Assembly (NCBI GenBank): GCA_002238605.1
Contig: MPMR01000016.1
Location: 1 to 64,000, forward strand
Length of the DNA stretch: 64,000 nucleotides
Reading direction: 5' to 3'
From: BD2-11 clade cluster bacterium bin43
Lineage (GTDB): Bacteria; Gemmatimonadota; Gemmatimonadetes; Longimicrobiales; Gaopeijiaceae
The notes under the pieces are model-generated. The model saw nothing but the letters and a program-made list of their open reading frames with translations, had not been told where the DNA came from and searched no databases. Below, in pieces: positions 23,950-33,351 of the stretch. The position numbers and the translations under genes were made by a program. Numbering within the stretch: the stretch's first letter is position 1; every line of letters begins with the position of its first letter.

Positions 23950-26508
23950 GTGACGTCCGCTCCAACACCTGTCCGCGAGGTACGCCGTCCGGTTGCGCCT
24001 CCGATCCGGATCATGAAGTTCGGCGGAACCTCGGTCGGAAGCGCCTCGCGCATCCGGCACGTCGTCGGCCTCGTCGCAGATGCCCGGGCCGACTCCACCC
24101 CTGTCGTGGTCGTCTCCGCGGTGGGCGGCATCACGAACCGGCTGGTCGAGGTCGCCGACCTTGCGGGGCGCGGAGACGAGGGCCACGCGGCGGTGACGCG
24201 GGAGATCGAAGCCGCGCACCGAGAGCTGCTCCACGCCCTTGCTCCGGCCGACGAGACGCCGAGCCTCTCCCTGCGCCTCGACGCGGCGATGGACGAACTC
24301 CGGCGCCTCGCGAGCGGAGCCCAGTTGCTCGGCGAGTGCACCCTCCGCACGCGCGACCGGATCCTTGCCTTCGGCGAACTTCTCTCCTCCGTGCTGGTCG
24401 CCGCGTGCATGCGCTCCCACGGGATCGCGGCCGTCGACGTGGACGCAAGGGAGCTCTTCCGGACCGACAATCGGTTCGGTTCGGCAAGGGTGGATCAGCG
24501 GGGCTCGCGGCAGCTGGTGCGCGCGCGGCTTCCCGGAGACGCCGGGATCCCGGTCGTCACAGGGTTCATCGGCTCGACGGCGGAGGGGGAGACGACCACG
24601 CTGGGCCGGGGCGCGTCCGACTACACCGCCACCCTTCTCGCCTCGATGCTCGGCGCGGCGGAGGTCGAGATCTGGACGGACGTGGACGGCGTCCTCACCG
24701 CGGATCCGCAGGCCGTGCCCGAAGCGGCCCCGATACGCGAGATCAGCTACGAGGAGCTCCTCGAGCTCGCCCACTTCGGGGCGAAGGTGATCTGCCCCCC
24801 GGCGGTGGAGCCCGCCCGGCGCGCCGGAACCGTGCTGCGGATCCGGAGCACCCTCGATCCGTCCCTCCCGGGGACGCTGGTCGTGGCCTCGCTTCCCGCG
24901 GATCCTCTTCGGCCGGTCCGCGGCATTTCAGCGACCAGGGACGTGGCGGTGATCCGGCTCGCCGGGGTCGAGACGGTCGGTGTCACGGAGGCCTCGCAGC
25001 GGATCTTCCGTGCGCTTCGTCTTGCCGACGTGGACTCGCTTCTCTTCACGCAGGACTCGGGCGCGCACGCCGTGTCCCTCGCGGTCAGGGGTGCCGACGC
25101 GGAACGCGCCCGGGTCGCGCTGGGGGCCGAGTTCCGGAGGGAGCGGGAGTTGCGGCTGGTGCGTGAACTGGCCGTCGAGCAGGGCTTTTCGATCCTCGCG
25201 GTGGTGGGAGAGGGGATGCGCGACACGCCCGGTGTCTCCGGGAAACTCTTCTCCGCGCTGGGCGCCGCGAAGGTGAATCTGCACGCCATCGCCCAGGGAT
25301 CCTCCGAGCGCAACATCTCATGGGTCGTGAGCACGGGGCAGGAGGGTGTCGCGCTCCGCACCGTTCACCGGGCCTTCTTCACTCCGCCGGGCGAACTCGA
25401 GCCCGTCCGCATCCTGGTACTCGGGGCGGGCGGCGTCGGCGCAGCCTTCCTGGACCAGCTCGCCGCAAATGGGGACGATGCCATGCGGCCCCACGGGATC
25501 CAGCCTGTCCTGGTCGGAATCTCGAACAGCCGGAGCGCCGTAACCGACCTCGAAGGCCTGGTGTCCGGCCGGTGGCGATCGCACCTCGAGGGCGGCTCGG
25601 ACGACCCCGAGCGAGCCTTCGAGGCGGTCTGGACGGGCGACCCGCTCGTCGTCGTCGACTGCACCGCGAGCGCGGCCATCTCGGCGAGGTACGCGGACTA
25701 CCTCCGCGCCGGGGCCGCCGTGGTCACGGCGAACAAGATCGCTCTCTCCGGACCCATCGAGGAGTACACGACGCTCATGCGCCTTGCCGCGCGCGGGAGC
25801 GGCCTCCACCACGGGACGACCGTGGGGGCCGGCCTTCCGATGGTTCAGATGATCGCCGAGCTTGGGCGGAGCGGCGACACCGTCACCTCTCTGGAGGGAA
25901 CGCTGTCGGGGACGCTCAGCTTCCTGATGGACGAGCTGCACCGCGGGCGCCGGTTCAGCTCGGCGGTCGAGGAGGCCCGGCGGAAGGGGATCTCCGAGCC
26001 GGATCCGAGGGAGGACCTGGGCCTTCGCGACGTGGTCCGCAAGCTCGTCATCCTGGCGCGGACGGCGGGGATCCGGATCGAATCCTCCGATGTCGACGTC
26101 GAACCGATCCTCCCGGAGCGCCTCCTCCAGCCCGGCTCGGTCCGGGAGTTCATCGAGCGGCTCTCCGGGCTCGACGCCGAGATGGCGGAGAGGGCCCGCG
26201 CGGCGGCGGCGCAAGGGCGGCGGCTCGTCTGCTTGGCGCGGGTGGCGCCCGGCGCGGCCTCCGTCCGCCTCGAGGCGATGCCCGCGCAGCAACCCGCCGA
26301 GCGAACCCGCGGGACCGAGAACCTCCTCGTCATCCGCTCTCGATGGTACGCCGATCATCCTATGGTGATTCAGGGCCCCGGAGCGGGACCCGAGGTCACC
26401 GCCGCCGGGCTCATGACCGACCTGGTGGCGGCTGCCGGGCGGGTTGCCAACCGAGCGGGGCAGGATCGGCGGCGAACTTCCTGGCCCCGGTCAGGTCTTT
26501 CGACGTAG
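23950..26508 (+). CDS. thrA: Bifunctional aspartokinase / homoserine dehydrogenase
   Basis: 852 residues from GTG 23950; ATG 24013 at MKFGGTSVG is an alternative start. The aspartokinase domain (about 22-300) has KFGGTSVGSASRI and TLGRGASDYTATLLAS. Two ACT-like regulatory segments (about 310-470) include VSGKLFSALGAAKVNLHAI. The homoserine dehydrogenase part (from about 485) has a Rossmann motif LVLGAGGVGAAF, VVTANK and GTLSGTLSFL. It catalyses steps one and three of threonine/methionine synthesis. No thrB or thrC follows, so it is separated from the rest of the pathway. Feedback inhibition by threonine is known for the family. Confidence 0.95.
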   Translation: MTSAPTPVREVRRPVAPPIRIMKFGGTSVGSASRIRHVVGLVADARADSTPVVVVSAVGGITNRLVEVADLAGRGDEGHAAVTREIEAAHRELLHALAPADETPSLSLRLDAAMDELRRLASGAQLLGECTLRTRDRILAFGELLSSVLVAACMRSHGIAAVDVDARELFRTDNRFGSARVDQRGSRQLVRARLPGDAGIPVVTGFIGSTAEGETTTLGRGASDYTATLLASMLGAAEVEIWTDVDGVLTADPQAVPEAAPIREISYEELLELAHFGAKVICPPAVEPARRAGTVLRIRSTLDPSLPGTLVVASLPADPLRPVRGISATRDVAVIRLAGVETVGVTEASQRIFRALRLADVDSLLFTQDSGAHAVSLAVRGADAERARVALGAEFRRERELRLVRELAVEQGFSILAVVGEGMRDTPGVSGKLFSALGAAKVNLHAIAQGSSERNISWVVSTGQEGVALRTVHRAFFTPPGELEPVRILVLGAGGVGAAFLDQLAANGDDAMRPHGIQPVLVGISNSRSAVTDLEGLVSGRWRSHLEGGSDDPERAFEAVWTGDPLVVVDCTASAAISARYADYLRAGAAVVTANKIALSGPIEEYTTLMRLAARGSGLHHGTTVGAGLPMVQMIAELGRSGDTVTSLEGTLSGTLSFLMDELHRGRRFSSAVEEARRKGISEPDPREDLGLRDVVRKLVILARTAGIRIESSDVDVEPILPERLLQPGSVREFIERLSGLDAEMAERARAAAAQGRRLVCLARVAPGAASVRLEAMPAQQPAERTRGTENLLVIRSRWYADHPMVIQGPGAGPEVTAAGLMTDLVAAAGRVANRAGQDRRRTSWPRSGLST

Positions 26509-26511
26509 GCC

Positions 26512-26689
26512 GTCTGCCATTTTGGCAGACTCTCGCCCTTCTCCCGCCTGGAACGCAACCCCGCCCCATCGAGCGTCTCCATCACCTGACAAAATGGCAG
26601 ACTTGTCCGCTTGCCTCCCTGGGCCGGACAGACATCTTGTCATGCCAATGTCCCGCAACTCGTTGTCGTCAGACATTTTGGCAGACTCT
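26512..26689 (+). repeat. Three copies of a ggcagac motif upstream of hsp20
   Basis: gtctgccattttggcagac (26512-26530, itself palindromic), gacaaaatggcagactt (26589-26605) and agacattttggcagactct (26671-26689) are spaced about 75-83 bases apart. They fill most of the 26509-26792 gap, which has no gene. A repressor or activator site for hsp20 is possible; this is inference. Confidence 0.55.
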
Positions 26690-26693
26690 TCAC

Positions 26694-26709
26694 TGGCACG
26701 CTCCCTGCC
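26694..26709 (+). promoter_or_regulatory. Possible sigma-54-type promoter for hsp20
   Basis: tggcacgctccctgcc has GG and GC separated by ten bases, one mismatch from the tggcacg-N4-ttgc consensus, 83 bases before hsp20. In GC-rich DNA a chance match cannot be excluded. Confidence 0.3.
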
Positions 26710-26792
26710 GCTGACAGAGCCGACGCGTGCAGGATCAGGCATCGGAAGCCTGACGACGCGGATTCGGTTACAAGAGACTCAATGGAGGAAAC

Positions 26793-27242
26793 ATGACGAC
26801 CATCGCCAAGTACCGTTCGCTCTCGCCCACGCAGGTGCTCAGGGCCTTCAATTCCGCCTTTCCTACCAGCCCGTCCTTCCCCTTCGGGGCCTTCATCAAC
26901 ACGGACTGGGTTCCGCCCGTCAACGTCGAGGAGACCGCGGACTCGATCCTCGTGACCACGGAACTCCCGGGCGTATCGCCCGACGACGTCGAGATCGAGG
27001 TTGAGGAGAACGTGCTGACGATTCGCGGGGAGAAGCACGAGGAGCGCGAGGAGGAGGACGCCGAGCGCCACATGCACATCTCCGAGCGGATCACGGGAAG
27101 CTTCAACCGCTCCTTCACCCTGCCGCGCAAGGTGGACGTCGAGGGCATCGACGCCGACTTCGGCGACGGGGTGCTCAGGGTCAGCGTCCCCAAGGCGCCC
27201 GAGACCCGCGCCCGCAGGATCGAGGTGAAGGCGCGCGCCTAG
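26793..27242 (+). CDS. Small heat-shock protein Hsp20 / alpha-crystallin family
   Basis: 149 residues from an ATG preceded by ggagga. The alpha-crystallin domain runs from about 45 to 140: PPVNVEETADSILVTTELPG, DVEIEVEENVLTIRGEK, GSFNRSFTLPRKVD, and DFGDGVLRVSVPK near the end. It is an ATP-independent holdase that binds unfolding proteins. It stands alone with its own upstream repeats and a strong downstream terminator. Regulation through the upstream ggcagac repeats is likely but unproven. Confidence 0.95.
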   Translation: MTTIAKYRSLSPTQVLRAFNSAFPTSPSFPFGAFINTDWVPPVNVEETADSILVTTELPGVSPDDVEIEVEENVLTIRGEKHEEREEEDAERHMHISERITGSFNRSFTLPRKVDVEGIDADFGDGVLRVSVPKAPETRARRIEVKARA

Positions 27243-27336
27243 CGGCCGACCCCCGGGGAAGACCCGCGCCTGGCCAGCCAGCCCTGCGGTGAGCGCTGCG
27301 CCTGGCCGCGGCCCCCTTGACGCCGCCGGACCGAAT

Positions 27337-27366
27337 CGGACCCGGTTTCCGCCGGGTCCGTTTTTT
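27337..27366 (+). terminator. Intrinsic terminator after hsp20
   Basis: cggacccgg and ccgggtccg form a 9-bp perfect stem with a 6-base loop, followed by six T (27361-27366). It lies 95 bases after the hsp20 stop. Confidence 0.9.
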
Positions 27367-27471
27367 CGTGCGCTCGATTCCGCCCTCGCGGCCGGCCGGG
27401 CTCGGGAACGAAACGCTGGCGGAGCGGGACGCGTCTCCGGGCGCCGAAAAAGCCCCGGTCCGATATCATGT

Positions 27472-27499
27472 TTGATGGCATCCCGGGGGATGCTAACTT
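27472..27499 (+). promoter_or_regulatory. Possible sigma-70 promoter for trpS
   Basis: ttgatg, 16 bases, then taact(t) about 90 bases before trpS and after the hsp20 terminator. The match is partial. Confidence 0.35.
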
Positions 27500-27589
27500 G
27501 GTGGCGACCTGTTCCGTTCCCCAGGCGCGCAGGAACGCGTCCTCGATTCCCGGTCCCGCCGGCGCCCGTCACCTGAAACGAACTCGCGC

Positions 27590-28633
27590 ATGACCCACGC
27601 CACCACCCGGCCCCCGCCGGGATCGCGCGTCTTCAGCGGAATGCAGCCCAGCGGCGAAGCCCACCTCGGCAACTACCTGGGTGCGTTGCGCCAGTGGGCC
27701 GCCATGCAGGAAGACTACGACTGCATCTACTGCATCGTGGATCAGCACGCCATCACGGGTCCCTACGAACCCGGGGCGCTCCCCGGCGCCGTCTTCGATC
27801 TCGCGATCGGCTTTCTGGCCTCGGGCCTCGATCCCGAGCGCTCCATCATCTTCGTGCAGTCCGATGTCCCGGAGCACACCGAGCTGAGCTGGCTCTTCAA
27901 CTCGGTGGCGCCCATCGGCGACCTCGAGCGCATGATCCAGTTCAAGGAGAAGTCCGAGCGCATGGAGTCGGTGCCGGTAGGGCTCCTAAACTACCCGGTG
28001 CTGCAGGCCGCCGACATCCTCCTCTACCGCGCCGACGTGGTGCCCGTGGGAGAGGACCAGCGCCAGCACCTTGAGCTGACCCGGGACATCGCGCGCAAGT
28101 GGAACGCCCGCTTCGGCAAGTACCTGCCGGAGCCCCGGCCCTACATTCCGCGCGCGGGCCGGATCGTGGGGCTGGACGGCCGCTCCAAGATGAGCAAGTC
28201 GCTCGGCAACACGGTGGGCATCCTCGACGAGCCCGACGAGATCCGCAGGCGCGTGCGCACCGCGGTGACCGATCCGGCGCGCATCCGCAGGACCGACCCC
28301 GGGCGCCCGGAGGTCTGCAACGTCTATTCGCTGCACGAACATTTCGCGGACGGCGAGCGGCTCGAGGATATCGCCCGCCAGTGCCGCACGGCGCAGCGCG
28401 GGTGCGTCCAGTGCAAGGGCATGCTGGCCGAGGAGATCGACGAGGCCTTCGCCCCCATGCGGGAGGTTGCCGCGCACTACCGCGCACACCCGGAGGAAGT
28501 GCTCCGGATTCTGGATGACGGAGCGAGGAAGGCCGCAGCCATCGCCGGCGAGACCATGGCGGAGGTGCGGTCGCGCATGGGACTCGACTGGAAGCGCACC
28601 GCGCGAGCATCGACGGAGGAAACGGAGTCATGA
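27590..28633 (+). CDS. trpS: Tryptophan--tRNA ligase
   Basis: 347 residues, the usual length for bacterial TrpRS. The class I motifs are MQPSGEAHLGNYLGALRQW (HIGH-equivalent GEAHLGN) and SKMSKS (near 197). GEDQRQHLELTRDIA is also typical. It charges tRNA-Trp in the cytoplasm. Its stop overlaps the next gene's ATG by four bases (ATGA), so the two are translationally coupled. Confidence 0.97.
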   Translation: MTHATTRPPPGSRVFSGMQPSGEAHLGNYLGALRQWAAMQEDYDCIYCIVDQHAITGPYEPGALPGAVFDLAIGFLASGLDPERSIIFVQSDVPEHTELSWLFNSVAPIGDLERMIQFKEKSERMESVPVGLLNYPVLQAADILLYRADVVPVGEDQRQHLELTRDIARKWNARFGKYLPEPRPYIPRAGRIVGLDGRSKMSKSLGNTVGILDEPDEIRRRVRTAVTDPARIRRTDPGRPEVCNVYSLHEHFADGERLEDIARQCRTAQRGCVQCKGMLAEEIDEAFAPMREVAAHYRAHPEEVLRILDDGARKAAAIAGETMAEVRSRMGLDWKRTARASTEETES

Positions 28634-29556
28634 ACCTGGCCGGAGTCTTCATCCCCGCAGTTACGCCCTTCGATCCCGTGACCGGAGACGTGGACATCGT
28701 CGCGATGCGCGCCAATCTGAGGGGCTGGCTGGCGCATCCCGTGCACGGCATCGTCATCGCGGGATCCACCGGAGAGGCGGTGCTGCTCAGCCGCGGGGAG
28801 CGCAGGCGCCTCCTCGAGGCGACCGCCGACGTCATGACCGACGACCGCCTGCTCATCGCAGGCACCGGGGTGGAATCCACGCGCGGCACCATCAGGCTCG
28901 GGCGGGAGGCCGCCGATGCCGGCGCCGATGCCGTGCTGGTGCAGCCGCCGGCGTACTACCTGGGGGCGATGACCCCGGAAGCCGTGCGCGACCATTACAC
29001 CGCGGTGGCCGACGCCTCGCCGGTTCCGGTCCTCATTTACCAGGCGCCGCTGCGCTTCAGCACCCTCGACTTCCCCTCCGGTCTGGTGGCCCAGCTCTCC
29101 CGGCATCCCAACATCGTCGGGATCAAGGATTCCAGGGGCAGCCTCGAGAAGGTCGCCGAATTGCTTGACTGCACCCGCCGCGACTTCGCGGTGATCGTGG
29201 GCAACGGCGCGGGGCTGTATGCCGCGCTCGAGCTGGGCGCGGCGGGCGGAATCCTGGGTGTCGCCAACCTGGCTCCCGCCGAAAGCGCCGGGATCTTCCA
29301 GCGTTTCGCGGAGGGACGCACCAGCGAGGCGGGCCGCCTCCAGGAGCGGATCGCACCCGTCCACAAGAAGCTGGTGGCGGGGTTCGGCGTGCCGGGCGTG
29401 AAGGCCGCAATGGATCTGCTGGGAGGCCACGGCGGCGCGCCCCGTCCGCCGCTCCGGCCGTTCCCGGCCGGGAAGGTCGGTGAGGTGAAGGCGGTCCTGC
29501 GCCGGGCAAGGCTGCTGCGGCCGGAAGCCGCACTCCCCGCGTCCGCCTCCGCATGA
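28630..29556 (+). CDS. DapA-family aldolase/lyase (dihydrodipicolinate synthase-like)
   Basis: 308 residues. GSTGEAVLLSRGERRRLLEA and the Schiff-base lysine in IVGIKDS place it in the DapA/NAL superfamily, with the supporting Tyr in VLIYQAP. The family makes dihydrodipicolinate for lysine and peptidoglycan, but many members act on other keto acids. The usual DapA segment (Y-N-x-P-x-R) is here YQAPLR, so a true DapA role is probable but not certain. It is coupled to trpS by ATGA overlap. Confidence 0.85.
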   Translation: MNLAGVFIPAVTPFDPVTGDVDIVAMRANLRGWLAHPVHGIVIAGSTGEAVLLSRGERRRLLEATADVMTDDRLLIAGTGVESTRGTIRLGREAADAGADAVLVQPPAYYLGAMTPEAVRDHYTAVADASPVPVLIYQAPLRFSTLDFPSGLVAQLSRHPNIVGIKDSRGSLEKVAELLDCTRRDFAVIVGNGAGLYAALELGAAGGILGVANLAPAESAGIFQRFAEGRTSEAGRLQERIAPVHKKLVAGFGVPGVKAAMDLLGGHGGAPRPPLRPFPAGKVGEVKAVLRRARLLRPEAALPASASA

Positions 29557-29680
29557 CGCGCACGCGCCGCCTGATCCTGCACCCACCGGTTCGGATGCTC
29601 GAGAGCACCCGCCTGCGCATGAGTGGTCGCGCCGGCGGTGCACCGCGCTTCGACGCCCGGGACTCCAGGGGAGATTGACC

Positions 29681-30970
29681 GTGTCGACGAAGGCCCCCGT
29701 GGGCCGCTGCACGGTCGTGGTGGGCTGCCAGTGGGGGGACGAGGGCAAGGGCAAGATCGTCGACGTGCTGGCGGAGCCGGCCGACATCGTCGCCCGCTAT
29801 CAGGGCGGCGCCAACGCCGGCCATACCGTCCATGTGCACGGGGACGAGTTCATCCTGCACCAGATTCCCTCCGGCATCCTCCATCCCGGCAAGCGCTGTC
29901 TGCTCGGCAACGGCGTGGTCCTCGACCTGCCGAAGTTCTTCGCGGAATACGATGCCCTCGCGGCGCGCGGCATCGAGCTGGAGGGACGGATCGGCATCAG
30001 TCAGCGCGCCCACCTGCTGCTTCCCTACCACCGGGCGCTCGACCATGCCTCCGAGGTGCGCGCCCGGGAGAAGATCGGCACCACCGGGCAGGGCATCGGG
30101 CCGGCGTACGTGTCCAAGTCCGGGCGGCGCGGGGTCCGCGTCACCGACCTGGGCAATGCGTCACGCCTGGAGCGCCTGGTGGAGCGGGCCATGCGGGATG
30201 CCCTGGCGGAGCTGGAGGTGGGCCGGTTCGAGGCCACGGAGCTCGAGGCCCGGGTGTGGGCCGCGCTGGCGCTGGCGGGCCGCACCCTCCCGCTGGCCAC
30301 CGACACCGGCCTGGAGGTCGTGCAGGCGCTCGCGGCGGGCCGCTCGGTGCTGATGGAGGGGGCGCAGGGCACGGCTCTCGACCTCGACCACGGCACCTAC
30401 CCCTTCGTGACCTCCTCCAACACCACCGCGGCCGCGGCCGCTACCGGGCTGGGGGTCGGCCCGACCGCCATCAGCGCGGTTCTGGGGGTGGTCAAGGCGT
30501 ACACGACGCGGGTGGGCAACGGCCCCCTGCCGACCGAGTTCGACGAGGAGATGGGCGAGCGCGTGCGCGAGCTGGGCGGCGAATTCGGCGCGACCACGGG
30601 GCGCCCGCGGCGCTGCGGCTGGTTCGACGCGGTGCAGGCGCGCTACGCCGCGCGCGTGAACGGCCTCACCAGCCTGGCGGTAACCAAGCTCGACGTGCTG
30701 GACTCCCTCGACGAGATCCGCATCGCGACCGGCTACCGCGTCGACGGCGACATCTCGACCGAGTTTCCCGCGGACACGTGGTCGCTCTCCCGGGTCGAGC
30801 CCGTGCTGGAGCGACACCCGGGTTGGCGGGCGCCCACCACGGAGGCCCGCGACATCGCCGACCTGCCGATGGAAGCGCGCAGCTACCTCGACCGGCTGCA
30901 GGAGCTGACCGGCGTGCCCATCGAGATCGTCTCGGTCGGCTCCCGGCGCGAGCAGATCATCCACATCTGA
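29681..30970 (+). CDS. purA: Adenylosuccinate synthetase
   Basis: 429 residues from GTG 29681 with aggggag seven bases upstream; a TTG at 29675 would sit too close to that ribosome site. GCQWGDEGKGKIVD is the GTP-binding start. QGGANAGHTV, GTTGQGIGPAY, EGAQGTALDLDHGTYPFVTSS and GVVKAYTTRVG are all diagnostic. It joins IMP and aspartate in AMP synthesis. It lies 3 bases before ffh. Confidence 0.97.
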   Translation: MSTKAPVGRCTVVVGCQWGDEGKGKIVDVLAEPADIVARYQGGANAGHTVHVHGDEFILHQIPSGILHPGKRCLLGNGVVLDLPKFFAEYDALAARGIELEGRIGISQRAHLLLPYHRALDHASEVRAREKIGTTGQGIGPAYVSKSGRRGVRVTDLGNASRLERLVERAMRDALAELEVGRFEATELEARVWAALALAGRTLPLATDTGLEVVQALAAGRSVLMEGAQGTALDLDHGTYPFVTSSNTTAAAAATGLGVGPTAISAVLGVVKAYTTRVGNGPLPTEFDEEMGERVRELGGEFGATTGRPRRCGWFDAVQARYAARVNGLTSLAVTKLDVLDSLDEIRIATGYRVDGDISTEFPADTWSLSRVEPVLERHPGWRAPTTEARDIADLPMEARSYLDRLQELTGVPIEIVSVGSRREQIIHI

Positions 30971-30972
30971 TC

Positions 30973-32289
30973 ATGTTCGATCGCCTGGGCAGGAGGCTGG
31001 ACAAGGCCCTCGGACGCTTCCGCCAGCGGGGCATCCTCACCGAGCCCATGATCCGCAAGGGGCTGCGCGAAGTGCGCCGAGCGCTGCTCGAGGCGGACGT
31101 CAACTTCAAGGTCACCCGCGAGTTCCTGAAGCGGGTGGAGAAGCGGGCGGTGGGCAAGGGGGTCATCCGCTCCATCTCCCCCGGACGGCAGGTCGTCAAG
31201 ATCGTGCACGACGAGCTGGCGGGGCTGCTGGGAGAGGACGTGGCCGAGCTGACCTGGGCGCGCAAGCCGCCCACGGTGATCCTCATGGCCGGCCTGCAGG
31301 GCTCGGGAAAGACCACCACCGCCGTGAAGCTGGCACGGCTGGTCGCTCGCGAGGGGCGCCGTCCCCTGCTGGCGGGCTGTGACGTGTACCGGCCGGCGGC
31401 GGCGGAGCAGCTCGCCACCCTGTGCGAGCGCGCGGGCTTGCCGGTGCACGCGGGCGGGCGCGGGGACGACCCCGTGGCGGTCGCGGGGGCCGCGCTCGAC
31501 GATGCGCGCGGGCGCGGCTGCGACGTGGTCGTGGTCGACACCGCGGGGCGCCTCCAGATCGACGAGCCGATGATGGCCGAAATCGGGCGCCTGCAGAAGA
31601 AGCTGGCACCCCCCGAGGTGCTGCTGGTGGCCGACGCGATGACCGGCCAGGAGGCCGTCAACATCGCCCGGGGTTTCGACCGGGCGCTGGGCCTCACCGG
31701 CGTGGTGCTCACCAAGCTCGACGGCGACGCGCGCGGCGGAGCGGCGCTTTCGATCCGCGGGGTCACGGGCAGGCCCATCAAGTTCGTGGGCGTGGGCGAG
31801 GGGCTGGACGACCTGGAGCGGGTCGATCCCGGCCGGCTGGCGGGGCGCATCCTGCAGATGGGCGACGTGGTGGGGCTGGTGGAGCGGGCCCAGCGCTCCA
31901 TCGACGCCGAAGCCCAGGCGAAGATCGAGGAAAACGTGCTGCGCAAGGGGCGCTTCACCCTCGAGGACTTCCAGACGGCGCTCCGCCAGGTACAGGCGAT
32001 GGGCCCGCTGGAACAGATCGTGAAGATGATCCCCGGCATGAAGCGCAAGCTGCCCCTGGGCAACGTCGATCCGAAGAAGATCAGGCACGTGGAGGCTATC
32101 ATCCTTTCGATGACCCCCGCTGAGCGGAGCGAGCCGCGCCTCCTCAACCGATCGCGCCGGATCCGCATCGCCAGGGGGAGCGGCCGACCGGTGTCGGAGG
32201 TCAACCGCCTGTTGAAGCAGTTCAGGGAAATGCAGAAGTTGATGAAGCAGATGCGGGGGATGGCGCCCCCGCTGAACCAGTTGCGCTGA
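30973..32289 (+). CDS. ffh: Signal recognition particle protein Ffh (SRP54)
   Basis: 438 residues from ATG 30973. The N domain leads into the G domain with [33 protein letters not shown] and [13 protein letters not shown]. The C-terminal M domain is Met-rich ([14 protein letters not shown]). It binds signal sequences and 4.5S RNA and targets ribosomes to the membrane. It heads the rpsP-rimM-trmD cluster, the usual arrangement. Confidence 0.97.
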   Translation: MFDRLGRRLDKALGRFRQRGILTEPMIRKGLREVRRALLEADVNFKVTREFLKRVEKRAVGKGVIRSISPGRQVVKIVHDELAGLLGEDVAELTWARKPPTVILMAGLQGSGKTTTAVKLARLVAREGRRPLLAGCDVYRPAAAEQLATLCERAGLPVHAGGRGDDPVAVAGAALDDARGRGCDVVVVDTAGRLQIDEPMMAEIGRLQKKLAPPEVLLVADAMTGQEAVNIARGFDRALGLTGVVLTKLDGDARGGAALSIRGVTGRPIKFVGVGEGLDDLERVDPGRLAGRILQMGDVVGLVERAQRSIDAEAQAKIEENVLRKGRFTLEDFQTALRQVQAMGPLEQIVKMIPGMKRKLPLGNVDPKKIRHVEAIILSMTPAERSEPRLLNRSRRIRIARGSGRPVSEVNRLLKQFREMQKLMKQMRGMAPPLNQLR

Positions 32290-32333
32290 CCGGCCGGGAG
32301 ACGCGGCGCGCAGGCACGAACCCGAGGAGACAT

Positions 32334-32780
32334 ATGTCGGTACGAATTCGACTTCGCAGAATGGGCCGGAAGAAGGCGCCCCACTACCGCGTGGTGGTGG
32401 CGGACGGCGACTCGCCGCGGGACGGGCGCTTCGTCGAGACCATCGGCTACTACAAGCCACTTTCCACGCCTGCTCGCGTGGTCGTCGACATGGAGCGCGC
32501 CGACTACTGGCTGGGCAAGGGGGCGCAGCCATCGGCCACGGTCAGGTCGCTGCTGAACAAGGCCCGCAAGGGAGGAGACGCGAGCGTGGCCGTGGGCGAC
32601 GTGGATGCGGCTGCCGAGAAGGCCCGCCGCTCGGAACAGCTGACGCAGCGGCGCCAGGCGGAAGCGGACGCGCAGGCGAACCTGGAGGCGGAAGCCAGGG
32701 CGGAGGCGGCGGCCAGGGCCGCGGCTCGAGCGAAAGCCCGGGCCGAAGCCGAAGCGGGCGAAAGCAGCGAATCCGAGTAG
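32334..32780 (+). CDS. rpsP: 30S ribosomal protein S16 with long charged C-terminal tail
   Basis: 148 residues; most S16 proteins are 80-100. The first 80 residues are standard S16 ([20 protein letters not shown] and [19 protein letters not shown]). The last 60 or so are an Ala/Arg/Glu-rich, probably helical tail ([20 protein letters not shown]). gaggag precedes the ATG. The tail may be a lineage-specific extension. It is followed by rimM 14 bases downstream. Confidence 0.97.
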   Translation: MSVRIRLRRMGRKKAPHYRVVVADGDSPRDGRFVETIGYYKPLSTPARVVVDMERADYWLGKGAQPSATVRSLLNKARKGGDASVAVGDVDAAAEKARRSEQLTQRRQAEADAQANLEAEARAEAAARAAARAKARAEAEAGESSESE

Positions 32781-32794
32781 TCCCGGGGTCCCGA

Positions 32795-33337
32795 ATGGAC
32801 TCCGCCCATCCTTCGTACCTCGTCGTCGGGCACCTCAACAAGGCCCACGGCACCAAGGGCGAACTTTTCCTCTGGCCGCTGACGGCCAATCCGGACGAAG
32901 CCTTCGCCGCCGGAGCGGAGCTGTACCTGGCGGACGAAGCCGGGGAGAACCCGGATCCCTCGTTCGCCGAGGTCCGCGTACAGGCCATCCGCCCGTTCAA
33001 GCGTGGCTTTCTGATCAGGCTGGAAGGCATCGACTCCCGCAACCAGGCCGAGTGGCTGGCGGGTCGTTACGTCCTGCGGCCTTTTGCCGAGGTGAGCCCG
33101 CTCGAGGAAGGCGAGATCTTCTACCACGAACTGCTGGGCACGCGCGTGGAGTCGCGGGACGGAGAGGCGATCGGAGAGGTCGTCGAGGTCTACGAACTCA
33201 CCCCGGTGCATCTGCTCCAGGTGGCGCGTGAATCCGGCACCGTGCTGATCCCCTTCGCGCGCGACATGGTGCGCCGACTGGACCGCGAAGGGAAGCGGCT
33301 GGTCGTGGATCTGCCGGACGGGCTGCTGGATCTCTGA
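32795..33337 (+). CDS. rimM: Ribosome maturation factor RimM
   Basis: 180 residues. The N-terminal part has VGHLNKAHGTKGELFLWPLT, and the C-terminal PRC-like barrel has YHELLGTRVESRDGEAIGEV and VLIPFARDMV. It helps assemble the 30S head together with S19. The position between rpsP and trmD matches the conserved order. Confidence 0.95.
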   Translation: MDSAHPSYLVVGHLNKAHGTKGELFLWPLTANPDEAFAAGAELYLADEAGENPDPSFAEVRVQAIRPFKRGFLIRLEGIDSRNQAEWLAGRYVLRPFAEVSPLEEGEIFYHELLGTRVESRDGEAIGEVVEVYELTPVHLLQVARESGTVLIPFARDMVRRLDREGKRLVVDLPDGLLDL

Positions 33338-33351
33338 GGAGGAGCGGGGCG

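Noticed and set aside
26512-26689. CRISPR-like array
   Set aside because: Only three degenerate copies of a short motif with long and unequal gaps; no leader and no cas genes.
29623-32289. 888-codon frame containing Ffh
   Set aside because: The first 450 codons are antisense-like shadow of purA; the true Ffh start is ATG 30973.
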